Shown: positions 56,284 to 64,000 of the stretch, one piece after another
Numbering within the stretch: the first letter of the stretch is position 1
Layout: each line of letters opens with the position of its first letter
Assembly: GCA_963735955.1 (NCBI GenBank)
Contig: CAVTND010000002.1
Location: forward strand, 124,001 to 188,000
DNA length: 64,000 bases
Reading direction: 5' to 3'
Source: CAVTND01 sp963735955
Lineage (GTDB): Bacteria > Pseudomonadota > Gammaproteobacteria > Burkholderiales > Burkholderiaceae_F
Program-made: the position numbers and the translations under genes
Notes under the pieces: model-generated
Databases searched by the model: none
Seen by the model: only the letters and a program-made list of their open reading frames with translations
Told to the model about the DNA's origin: nothing

Positions 56284-57695
56284 CTAGCTGCGCTCCAGAA
56301 CTGCGCCAAAGAATCCGTCTGTCCCATGCAGATGCGGCAGCATCACAAAGTAAGGCGCAAACCTATCCGCGTGGTCGATCCAGATTGACTGAGTGGCAAG
56401 AAGTTCCGCGGCTGGAAGCAGGTGAAATTCCGGATGCGCAGCGACGAACTCCTCGACCACCTCCTGGTTTTCTATGGCCAGCAGCGAGCAGGTGGAATAG
56501 ACAATGCGTCCGCCCGGCTTGACCATGCGCGCCGCGGCCGCAAGCAGCGTGCGTTGCAGCTTGTTGACACGCGAGAGCTCTGGCTGATCAAAGCGCCACT
56601 TCAAATCCGGATTACGGCGCAATGTGCCACTGCCCGAACACGGCGCATCTACCAGCACGCGGTCGCATTTTCCTGCCAGCCGCTTCACGCGGATATCCGT
56701 CTCATTGCGGATCGCGACCGGATGGACATTGGAAAGACCGCTGCGTTTGAGCCGCGGCGTCAGACCCTCGAGTCGACGGGCGTTGACATCGAAGGCATAC
56801 AGTCGTCCGCTCGAGCGCATCAAGTGCGCCCAGTGCAAGCGTCTTGCCGCCGGCGCCGGCGCAAAAGTCGATCACCATTTCACCGCGTCGAGGTGCGACC
56901 AGGCGCGCGATCAGCTGACTGCCCTCATCCTGCACCTCGATGCGCCCCTCGCGGAATGCCGCCCACTGAGTCAAGGCCGGCTTGCCGGCGAGACGTATGC
57001 CGTCGGGCGAATATTTCGTCGCCTGACCCTCAACGCCGTAGTCGGCAAATTCGGCCAGCACCGCATCCCGCGCGGCCTTGATCGCGTTGACGCGCAAGTC
57101 GAGCGGCGCCGGCTCAGTCAGCGCTTCAATCAAGGCCCGCCGAGTCCGGGTACAGACGCTGGAGTTCCAGAAAGAGCCAGTGCGGCAACTCGGCCCGGAC
57201 CGAAACCGGAGCACGACCCAGATCGATGGCAAGCGCGCGCTTGACAGCCGAAGCATCGCCGCGCAGGGCGCGTTCCTCGAGTGCGTCAAAACCGTGCTGA
57301 AGCGCCAGTGTGACCAGCGCGGCCAGACGCGGAGCCCTTGCCGCCTGCGCCGGTTGTAGAACCCAGCCAAGCGTGGCGTAGTGGCGCAGAGCAAAGAAGA
57401 TCGCCTCCGCCACAAGGCTGCGATCGCGACTGCCCAGATTCGGGTTGCTTCGAAAATATCGCGACATCAGCACATCCGCCGGACTGTCGAAAAGCAACAC
57501 CGAGGCAAGCGCTTGCGCGAGCGAATCAACGATCAAACTGGTGATTCGCGGCGTGCGGCCAGGCTGCGCAATCGCGCGACGCGGCGAAACCGGGCGCGCC
57601 TGTCCGCTTGGCGGCCCTGTACGGCGCGCCGGCTTCGTCTTTGGCCTGGTCGGCGGTCGCAGCGGGCTGCGCGGACGCGCGCGCGGCGTGCTCAT
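56284..57695 (-). CDS. rsmB: 16S rRNA (cytosine-967-C5) methyltransferase RsmB (frameshifted)
   Basis: Methylates C967 of 16S rRNA. ATG at 57695. After a basic, low-complexity tail of about 45 residues come the NusB-like domain ('GSRDRSLVAEAIFFALRHYATL') and the Rossmann domain with 'FCAGAGGKTLALGAL', 'DRVLVDAPCSGSGTLRRNPDLKW' and 'YSTCSLLAIENQEVVEEF' (the two catalytic cysteines). Slips near 57135 and 56830 break the frame; the sequence is intact otherwise. It overlaps purN by 4 bp (ATGA). Confidence 0.9.
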
Positions 57696-58342
57696 GCGGC
57701 GAGCAAGGCCAGATCGCCCGCCTGCACCTTGCCCAGCACGACCCGGCCATCGACATAGCGCACGCCACCGTCCAGCACGGCGCGCAGGGCGCGCGGCAGT
57801 AGCCGATGTTCCTGGGCGAGCACGCGTTGCGCGAGGGCCGCTTCGTCATCATCCGGCAGAACCGGCACGGCGGTCTGCGCAATGATTGCCCCGCCATCAA
57901 CGCGCTCGGAGACAAAGTGGACTGTCGCGCCATGCACGCGTACGCCGGCATCGAGTGCCTGACGATGCGTGTTCAGACCAGGAAACATTGGCAGCAGGGC
58001 AGGATGAATGTTGATCAGGCGTCCCTCGTAGCGGCGCACGAATTCCGGCGTCAGCACACGCATGAACCCGGCCAGAAGCACGAGTGCGGGGGAATGATGA
58101 TCAACTTCGGCGGCCAGTGCAGCATCAAACGCTGCGCGCGAAGGGTAGGCGCGATGTTCAATGACCTTGGCCGGCACGCCGTATGCGGCGGCTACGGCAA
58201 GACCTTCCGCGTCGATGCGATTGCTGATGACCGCCACGACGCGCGCCCCGATCGCCGCATCCCAATTCTCATCAACCGCCGCCTTCAGCACCGCCGCAAG
58301 GTTGCTGCCGCGACCCGAAATAAGCACGACGATGTTCTTCAT
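57692..58342 (-). CDS. purN: Phosphoribosylglycinamide formyltransferase PurN
   Basis: Third step of purine synthesis, formyl transfer from 10-formyl-THF to GAR. 216 aa. 'MKNIVVLISGRGSNLAAVL' at the start, 'LAGFMRVLTPEFVRRYEGRLINIHPALLP' with the catalytic Asn and His, and 'VHFVSERVDGGAII' with the Asp-containing loop region. Overlaps rsmB. Divergent from ribF. Confidence 0.95.
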   Translation of the reverse strand: MKNIVVLISGRGSNLAAVLKAAVDENWDAAIGARVVAVISNRIDAEGLAVAAAYGVPAKVIEHRAYPSRAAFDAALAAEVDHHSPALVLLAGFMRVLTPEFVRRYEGRLINIHPALLPMFPGLNTHRQALDAGVRVHGATVHFVSERVDGGAIIAQTAVPVLPDDDEAALAQRVLAQEHRLLPRALRAVLDGGVRYVDGRVVLGKVQAGDLALLAA

Positions 58343-58419
58343 TGGCGGGAATTGTACCGAGCGCAGTCAGCACAGCGGATTCAAACGCTGACCTGCGTGG
58401 GGTAAGCAGGTGCGAAACG

Positions 58420-58425
58420 TATAAT
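58420..58425 (+). promoter_or_regulatory. TATAAT -10 box before ribF
   Basis: Consensus TATAAT 37 bp before the ribF ATG; transcription would start near 58432. The -35 region is poor. Confidence 0.4.
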
Positions 58426-58461
58426 TCTGCGGTCGCTTTTCAAGATTCCATTGTGAGTCGC

Positions 58462-59403
58462 ATGCAAGTATTCCGCGGGATTCCGCGGCCGGGCGAGCGC
58501 GTGCCTTGTGCGCTGACGATCGGCAACTTCGACGGCGTGCACCGGGGACACCAGGCATTGCTGGCCCGCCTTGTCGCGTCCGCACGGACGCGTGGAATTG
58601 CGGCGGCAGTCATGACCTTCGAACCGCATCCGCGCGAACTCTTCACTCCGGATAGTGCGCCAACGCGTATCTCGGGCCTGCGCGACAAATTCGAGGCCCT
58701 GTCCGCACAAGGCATCGACCGCGTCATCGTGCAGCACTTCAATCGGGCATTCGCATCGCTGGCCGCAGAGACCTTCATTGACCTGATGCTGCACGGCTGC
58801 AACGCGAAATGGATCCTGGTGGGCGATGATTTTCGGTTTGGCGCCCGACGCCAGGGCGATGTCAATTTGCTCCAGCAGCATGCCAGGCGCGGCGCCTTTG
58901 AACTCGAGCAGATGCCGACGGTGTCTGAAGATACTGAGCGCATCTCGAGTTCGGCGGTGCGTGCGGCCCTGGCTCAAGGCGATCTCGCACGCGCACAGCA
59001 CCTGATGGGACGGCCGTACGCGATCAGCGGCCGCGTTCTGCACGGGCGCAAGCTCGGGCGTGCGATCGGATATCCGACGCTGAATCTGCGGATCGCCCAT
59101 CGCCATCCGGCCCTGCAGGGCGTGTTCGCGGTTCGTGTGCATGGCCTTGGCCCAGTGGCGCGTCCGGGCGTCGCGAGCATCGGACTGCGCCCCACTGTTG
59201 ATGACAGCGGCCGCTGGCTGCTTGAGGTTCACCTGTTCGACTTTGCGGAACAGGTTTATGGCTGCCTGATCCGCGTCGAGTTTCTGCAGAAGCTGCGCGG
59301 AGAAGAGCGGTTCGAGTCGATCGACGAGCTTACGGCCGCGATCGCCGCTGACGCAGCGCGCGCCCGACGCCTGTTTGCCTTGTCCGCATCGGCCGCGGCC
59401 TGA
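58462..59403 (+). CDS. ribF: Bifunctional riboflavin kinase/FAD synthetase
   Basis: Makes FMN and then FAD from riboflavin. About 313 aa from ATG 58462; a GTG three codons earlier is also possible. The N-terminal FAD synthetase domain has 'LTIGNFDGVHRGHQALL' and 'ISSSAVRAAL'; the C-terminal riboflavin kinase domain has 'GRAIGYPTLNL' and ends with 'EVHLFDFAEQVYG'. It comes before ileS-lspA in the common proteobacterial order ribF-ileS-lspA. Confidence 0.95.
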   Translation: MQVFRGIPRPGERVPCALTIGNFDGVHRGHQALLARLVASARTRGIAAAVMTFEPHPRELFTPDSAPTRISGLRDKFEALSAQGIDRVIVQHFNRAFASLAAETFIDLMLHGCNAKWILVGDDFRFGARRQGDVNLLQQHARRGAFELEQMPTVSEDTERISSSAVRAALAQGDLARAQHLMGRPYAISGRVLHGRKLGRAIGYPTLNLRIAHRHPALQGVFAVRVHGLGPVARPGVASIGLRPTVDDSGRWLLEVHLFDFAEQVYGCLIRVEFLQKLRGEERFESIDELTAAIAADAARARRLFALSASAAA

Positions 59404-59566
59404 GGCGCGGTGCACTAACTATCAAGCGTGTCCGGGGGTCGCCGGGCAAGCGGCCATTCGCCGGTCAATGCGACACCAGAAGATGAAACCAAGCACGTTA
59501 CACTCGCGCTCCGTTGTCGTATCGACACCTCTTGCAGAGCCCGAGGGGGCCAAGGAGTGCCACGTC

Positions 59567-62422
59567 ATGGCTGACGCCGACGCCAAGAAGAAGCCTGCGT
59601 CCGAACCTGCGACGCGCAAGTACCCGCTGAACCTGCCGGAAACCCCGTTTCCAATGCGCGGCGATCTTGCCAAGCGCGAACCACAGTGGATCAAGGAGTG
59701 GGACGAGCAACAGGTTTATGAGCAGATCCGCGCGGCCTCGGTCGGCCGTCGCAAGTGGATCCTGCACGATGGGCCGCCCTACGCGAACAACGACATCCAC
59801 ATTGGCCACGCGGTCAACAAGATCCTTAAGGACATAGTGGTCAAGAGCCGGCAGATGGCAGGGTTTGACGCCCACTACGTGCCTGGTTGGGACTGTCACG
59901 GGATGCCGATCGAGATCCAGATCGAAAAGCAGTACGGCAAGAACCTGCCGGCACGCGAGGTGATCGCGAAGTCGCGCGCCTACGCAACCGAACAGATCGA
60001 ACGGCAGAAAAGGGACTTCAAGCGGCTCGGCGTGCTGGGCTCCTGGGACCGACCGTATACGACCATGAACTTTGCGACCGAGGCGGGCGAGATCCGGGCT
60101 CTGGGCAAAATCATGGCCAAGGGCTTTGTGTTTCGCGGCCTGAAACCGGTCAACTGGTGCTTCGACTGCGGCTCGGCGCTGGCCGAGGCTGAAGTTGAGT
60201 ACCAGGACAAGGTTGATCTTGCGGTCGACGTGGCCTTTCCGCTGCGCGAAGATCAACGCGCCAAACTTGCCGCCGCATTCGGCCTGCCTGCCCTGCCCGC
60301 GAAGCCAGTTGCCGCGGTGATCTGGACCACGACGCCGTGGACGATCCCTGCCAACCAGGCACTGAACCTTCATCCCGAGCTGAACTATGACCTGGTCGAC
60401 ACCGGCGAGCGCCTGCTTGTGCTGGCCAGTGAACGGCGAGACGCCTGCCTTGCGACCTATGAATTGAGCGGCACGACGATTGCCCAGACCGTGGGAGCCA
60501 ATCTCTCGCTGATCCGTTTCCGTCATCCGTTCTACGACCGCGATGCACCGGTCTACCTCGGCGACTATGTGACGCTCGAGGCAGGCACCGGCATTGTTCA
60601 TTCCTCGCCCGCCTACGGAGTCGAAGACTTCATCTCGTGCAAGGCGCACGGCATGACCGACGACGAGATCCTGAACCCGGTACAGGGCGACGGTGTTTAC
60701 GCGGCCTCGCTGCCGCTGTTCGGTGGGTTGAATATCTGGGACGCCAATCCGAAGATCGTCGACACGATGCGTGAGCATGGCGCGCTGCTGCATGTCGAGA
60801 AGTTCAATCACAGCTACATGCATTGCTGGCGCCACCGCACTCCGATCATCTACCGAGCGACTTCGCAGTGGTTTGCCGGCATGGACACACAGCCGAAGGA
60901 TGGTGCCCAAACCCTGCGCGAACTCGCGCTCGCGGGCATCGCCGCCACCGCGTTCTATCCGTCCTGGGGCCAGGCGCGCTTGACCGGAATGATCGCCAAC
61001 CGGCCCGACTGGACATTGTCGCGGCAGCGTCAATGGGGCACGCCGATGGCGTTCTTCGTGCACCGCGAGACCGGCGACCTGCATCCGCGCACCCTTGAAC
61101 TGCTGGAGCAAGTCGCCCAGCGCGTCGAACGCGGCGGCATCGAAGCCTGGCAGGACCTCGATGCAGGCGAGCTGCTCGGCACCCACGGCCCCGACTCAGC
61201 TGAGCACTACGTGAAGAACCGCGACACGATCGACGTCTGGTTCGACTCGGGCACCACGCATGACACGGTCCTGCGCGGATCGCGTGCTGCCGAATCGCAC
61301 TTTCCGGCGGAGATGTACCTCGAGGGTTCGGATCAGCATCGCGGCTGGTTCCATTCGTCCCTGCTGACCTCCTGCATGATCAACGGCGTGCCGCCCTACA
61401 AGGCTTTGCTGACGCACGGCTTCGTTGTCGATGGCCAGGGTCGCAAGATGAGCAAGTCACTCGGCAATGTGATTGCGCCACAGAAGGTTGCCGACACATT
61501 GGGTGCCGAGATCATCCGGCTTTGGGTAGCCAGCACGGATTACTCGGGTGAGTTGTCGCTGTCGGACGAGATCCTCAAGCGCGTGGTTGAAAGCTACCGG
61601 CGCCTGCGCAATACGCTGCGCTTTCTGCTTGCCAATACCAGCGACTTTGAGCCGGCACGCGACGGGGTGCCGATCGGGCAGATGCTCGAAATTGACCGGT
61701 ATGCAGTGGCGATGACACGCGCCATGGCCGAACGCGTCGTGGCGGATTACGACCACTATGAGTACCACCCGATCATCACCCGACTGCAGACCTTTGCTTC
61801 CGAGGACCTGGGTGCGTTCTACCTCGACATCCTGAAGGACCGTCTTTACACCACCTCGCCCGGCTCCCATGCGCGGCGCTCGGCGCAAACGGCGCTTGCG
61901 CTGCTCACCGAAACCCTGCTCACGCTGGCGGCGCCGATCCTGTCGTTCACCGCGGAAGAAGCGTGGAAAGTGCTGAAGCGCCGCCATGCCGGCACGATTT
62001 TCACCGAGGTCTGGAAGCCTCTGCCAGCCCAACCGGACGAAGGTGAACTGCTCGCCCGGTGGGACAAGATCCGTGCAGTGCGTGCCGAGGTCATGAAGCG
62101 TATCGAGGAACTGCGCGGCAAGGGAGCGCTTGGCTCTTCGCTGCAGGCAGAGATCGAGATCCGGTTGACGGCGGACCGCGCGGCCTTGCTGCGTTCACTC
62201 GGCGATGATCTGCGATTCGTAATGATCACTTCAGCCGCGCATGTGATCGAGGTGAGCGACGCGGCCGAGGAGACCATCATCGTGCGTCCTTCGATGTACG
62301 CCAAATGCGACCGGTGCTGGCACTGGCGCGCCGATGTCGGCGCTGAAGCCGCGCATCCGACCTTGTGCGGGCGTTGCGTTGCCAACCTGTTCGGGGCCGG
62401 CGAGCCGCGCACGGTGGCCTGA
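59567..62422 (+). CDS. ileS: Isoleucyl-tRNA synthetase
   Basis: Charges tRNA-Ile with isoleucine and edits valine. 951 aa from ATG 59567, preceded by AAGGAG; the frame reaches back to 59375, but that part lies partly in ribF and has no family likeness. HIGH motif at 78-81, editing domain CP1 with 'TTPWTIPANQALNLHPEL', KMSKS at about 627-631, anticodon-binding domain, and the C-terminal zinc ribbon 'CDRCWHW' and 'CGRC'. No frameshift. Confidence 0.97.
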   Translation: MADADAKKKPASEPATRKYPLNLPETPFPMRGDLAKREPQWIKEWDEQQVYEQIRAASVGRRKWILHDGPPYANNDIHIGHAVNKILKDIVVKSRQMAGFDAHYVPGWDCHGMPIEIQIEKQYGKNLPAREVIAKSRAYATEQIERQKRDFKRLGVLGSWDRPYTTMNFATEAGEIRALGKIMAKGFVFRGLKPVNWCFDCGSALAEAEVEYQDKVDLAVDVAFPLREDQRAKLAAAFGLPALPAKPVAAVIWTTTPWTIPANQALNLHPELNYDLVDTGERLLVLASERRDACLATYELSGTTIAQTVGANLSLIRFRHPFYDRDAPVYLGDYVTLEAGTGIVHSSPAYGVEDFISCKAHGMTDDEILNPVQGDGVYAASLPLFGGLNIWDANPKIVDTMREHGALLHVEKFNHSYMHCWRHRTPIIYRATSQWFAGMDTQPKDGAQTLRELALAGIAATAFYPSWGQARLTGMIANRPDWTLSRQRQWGTPMAFFVHRETGDLHPRTLELLEQVAQRVERGGIEAWQDLDAGELLGTHGPDSAEHYVKNRDTIDVWFDSGTTHDTVLRGSRAAESHFPAEMYLEGSDQHRGWFHSSLLTSCMINGVPPYKALLTHGFVVDGQGRKMSKSLGNVIAPQKVADTLGAEIIRLWVASTDYSGELSLSDEILKRVVESYRRLRNTLRFLLANTSDFEPARDGVPIGQMLEIDRYAVAMTRAMAERVVADYDHYEYHPIITRLQTFASEDLGAFYLDILKDRLYTTSPGSHARRSAQTALALLTETLLTLAAPILSFTAEEAWKVLKRRHAGTIFTEVWKPLPAQPDEGELLARWDKIRAVRAEVMKRIEELRGKGALGSSLQAEIEIRLTADRAALLRSLGDDLRFVMITSAAHVIEVSDAAEETIIVRPSMYAKCDRCWHWRADVGAEAAHPTLCGRCVANLFGAGEPRTVA

Positions 62423-62458
62423 TGGCTCAGGCCGTGACGCAATAGCTGGTGGCAGCGC

Positions 62459-62923
62459 ATGTTGCCCTGGGTGGCAATTGCGCTGCTCGTCGTGTTTGTC
62501 GATCAGCTGAGCAAGATCGCGATCGAGAACACGTTCAAGTTTGGCGACGTGCGGCCAATCACCGGCTTCTTCAACCTGGTACTTACGTACAACAAGGGAG
62601 CGGCCTTCTCATTTCTGGCATCGGCGTCCGGCTGGCAAGGTCAATTCCTGACCGTGGTCGGCCTGGCAGCCTCGGTGTTCATTCTGTATCTGCTCGCCCG
62701 TCATGGGCACCAGCGCCTCTTCGCGCTCGCCCTGGCGCTGATCCTTGGCGGTGCGGTCGGCAATCTGATCGACCGCGTCACCTATGGCCATGTGATCGAT
62801 TTCCTGGACTTTCACTGGCGCGGCTGGCATTGGCCGGCCTTCAACCTGGCGGATTCCGCCATCGTCGGCGGCGCCGGGCTCTTGATCATCGATGAACTCG
62901 TACGCGTCCGACGGGCAAAATAG
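62459..62923 (+). CDS. lspA: Lipoprotein signal peptidase LspA
   Basis: Inner-membrane aspartyl protease that cuts prolipoproteins before the lipidated Cys. 154 aa with four membrane helices. Catalytic Asp residues are in 'GNLIDRVTYGHVIDFLDFH' and 'FNLADSAIV'; 'FVDQLSKI' and 'YNKGAAFSFLA' are also conserved. It would process the VWA lipoprotein of this window, among others. Follows ileS after 36 bp. Confidence 0.96.
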   Translation: MLPWVAIALLVVFVDQLSKIAIENTFKFGDVRPITGFFNLVLTYNKGAAFSFLASASGWQGQFLTVVGLAASVFILYLLARHGHQRLFALALALILGGAVGNLIDRVTYGHVIDFLDFHWRGWHWPAFNLADSAIVGGAGLLIIDELVRVRRAK

Positions 62924-62927
62924 CGGT

Positions 62928-64000
62928 ATGAATCCTGTCGCGACGGACCTCGCCGGCAAGCACATCCTGATCGGCATGACTGGTGGCATCGCTGCCTACA
63001 AGGTGTGCGAGCTTGTGCGTCGCCTGCAGGACCACGGAGCGACGGTGCAGGTCGTCATGACCGCCGCGGCGCAGCAGTTCGTGACGGCCACGACCATGCA
63101 GGCTCTGAGTGGGCAGCCGGTTTTCGCCAGTCAATGGCCGCAACCGGAGCGCGGTGCGCAGGTCGACAATGCGATGCCGCACATCGAGCTGACGCGCGGC
63201 GTCGACGCGATCGTCGTGGCGCCGGCGACTGCCAATTTCATCGCCAAGGCGGCGCTCGGGCTCGCGGACGATTTGCTGTCGACTCTGGTGCTGGCGCGCA
63301 ACCGCGCGACGACCGCACTGCTGGTAGCTCCCGCGATGAACGTCGAGATGTGGGACAACCCGGCGACGCAACGTCATGTGGCGCAACTTGCGGCTGACGG
63401 CGCCGTCATTCTGGGGCCGGCAGCCGGAGATCAGGCCTGTGGCGAAGTCGGCTTCGGGCGCATGCTTGAGGCAGACGAATTGCTGGAGGACATCGAAGCG
63501 CACTTCCAGCCGAAGTCACTGGCGGGGGTCCGGGTGCTGCTCACCGCCGGCCCGACTTTCGAGCCGATCGATCCGGTGCGCGGCATCACGAACTCCTCGT
63601 CGGGCAAGACCGGCTTCGCGTTGGCGCGCGCCGCGCGCGAAGCCGGCGCCGAAGTGACGTTGATTGCCGGACCGACCGCGCTGGCCACACCTCGCGGGGT
63701 GCGGCGCATCGATGTGCAGACCGGTCAGCAGATGGCCGATGCGGTCATGGCCGCGCTGCCGACGGACATCTTCATCGCGGTCGCGGCGGTTGCCGACTGG
63801 CGCGTCGCCAATGCCAGCGCCACGAAACTGAAGAAGCGACCTGGACGCGGCTCCACCCGCGCTGCAATTTGCGACCAATCCCGACATCCTGGCGACCGTT
63901 GCCGCCCTGCCCGCCCCGCCCTTCTGCGTCGGCTTTGCCGCCGAGAGCGATGATGTGATCGCGCAAGCGCAGGCCAAGCGCGTAGCCAAGAAGCTGCCGC
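62928..64000 (+). CDS. coaBC: Phosphopantothenoylcysteine decarboxylase/synthase CoaBC (frameshifted; runs off window)
   Basis: Two-domain enzyme of coenzyme A synthesis. ATG at 62928, 4 bp after lspA. CoaC domain: 'ILIGMTGGIAAYKVCELVRRL', 'ATANFIAKAALGLADDLLSTL' and 'APAMNVEMWDNPATQ'. CoaB domain: 'LLTAGPTFEPIDPVRGITNSSSGKTG'. A one-base slip near 63840 separates 'ATKLKKRPG' from 'LQFATNPDILATVAAL', which stays open to the window edge. The rest of CoaB lies outside. Confidence 0.93.

Noticed and set aside
59498..61186. 562-codon minus-strand frame opposite ileS
   Set aside because: Shadow of a highly GC-rich coding gene; ileS motifs are intact on the plus strand.

Overview
The window is GC-rich bacterial chromosome, most likely from a betaproteobacterium of Burkholderiales type. 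The evidence is the gyrA-serC-pheA-hisC-tyrA order, a tmRNA whose tag template is one base away from the betaproteobacterial ANDERFALAA type, an RpoD with a long Lys/Ala-rich N-terminus, an L33 without zinc-binding cysteines, and a PEP-CTERM protein. Many otherwise well conserved genes carry single-base frameshifts. They are very dense between about 9.87 and 16.7 kb and scattered elsewhere, including rpoD, dnaG, rsmB and coaBC. The protein family signal continues intact in another frame after each break, so I read most of them as sequence or assembly errors, not gene decay.

Layout. 1-2.1 kb (minus): minor type IV pseudopilins fimT-pilV-pilW. 2.3-9.1 kb (minus): gyrA-serC-pheA-hisC-tyrA, genes abutting or overlapping, for DNA gyrase A and Ser/Phe/Tyr/His synthesis. 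9.3-16.9 kb (plus): amidohydrolase (mtaD-like), ompA, ubiG, gph and a large DUF748/AsmA-like protein, all frameshifted, then ssrA (tmRNA). 17.4-20.7 kb: a small accessory stretch with a VWA lipoprotein, a TIR-domain remnant, a PEP-CTERM protein and a KTSC protein.

20.98-27.75 kb (plus): a self-contained lipid locus with a FabL-type enoyl reductase, FabG-type reductase, AcpXL-like acyl carrier protein, tandem hot-dog dehydratase, two ketosynthases, an AcpS-type phosphopantetheinyl transferase and an LpxL-type acyltransferase. It looks like a dedicated machine that builds one special acyl chain and transfers it, by analogy with the rhizobial acpXL/lpxXL cluster. It is followed by a CoA-binding protein and metZ.

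29.7-39.7 kb: a catabolic and uptake island (minus: periplasmic binding protein, LivH, a LivM-LivG-LivF triple fusion, a 3-hydroxyacyl-CoA dehydrogenase family enzyme, a BKACE enzyme, an amidohydrolase) with a divergent GntR regulator and SDR. A 16-bp perfect palindrome lies in the divergent promoter region.

39.7-47 kb (minus): rhlE, an unusual pair of 129-bp tandem repeats carrying the 3' end of a tRNA(CAU), that tRNA, then rpoD, dnaG, yqeY and rpsU (macromolecular synthesis operon). 47-64 kb: housekeeping genes tsaD, plsY, ybaK, xerD, ogt, ispH, fkpB, radC, rpmB-rpmG, a desaturase, an MscS channel, rsmB-purN, ribF-ileS-lspA and the start of coaBC.

The strongest leads are the acyl-chain locus, the tRNA 3'-end repeats that supply the leader of rhlE, the one-base gap in the tmRNA tag frame, the triple Liv fusion and Gln83 in GyrA.
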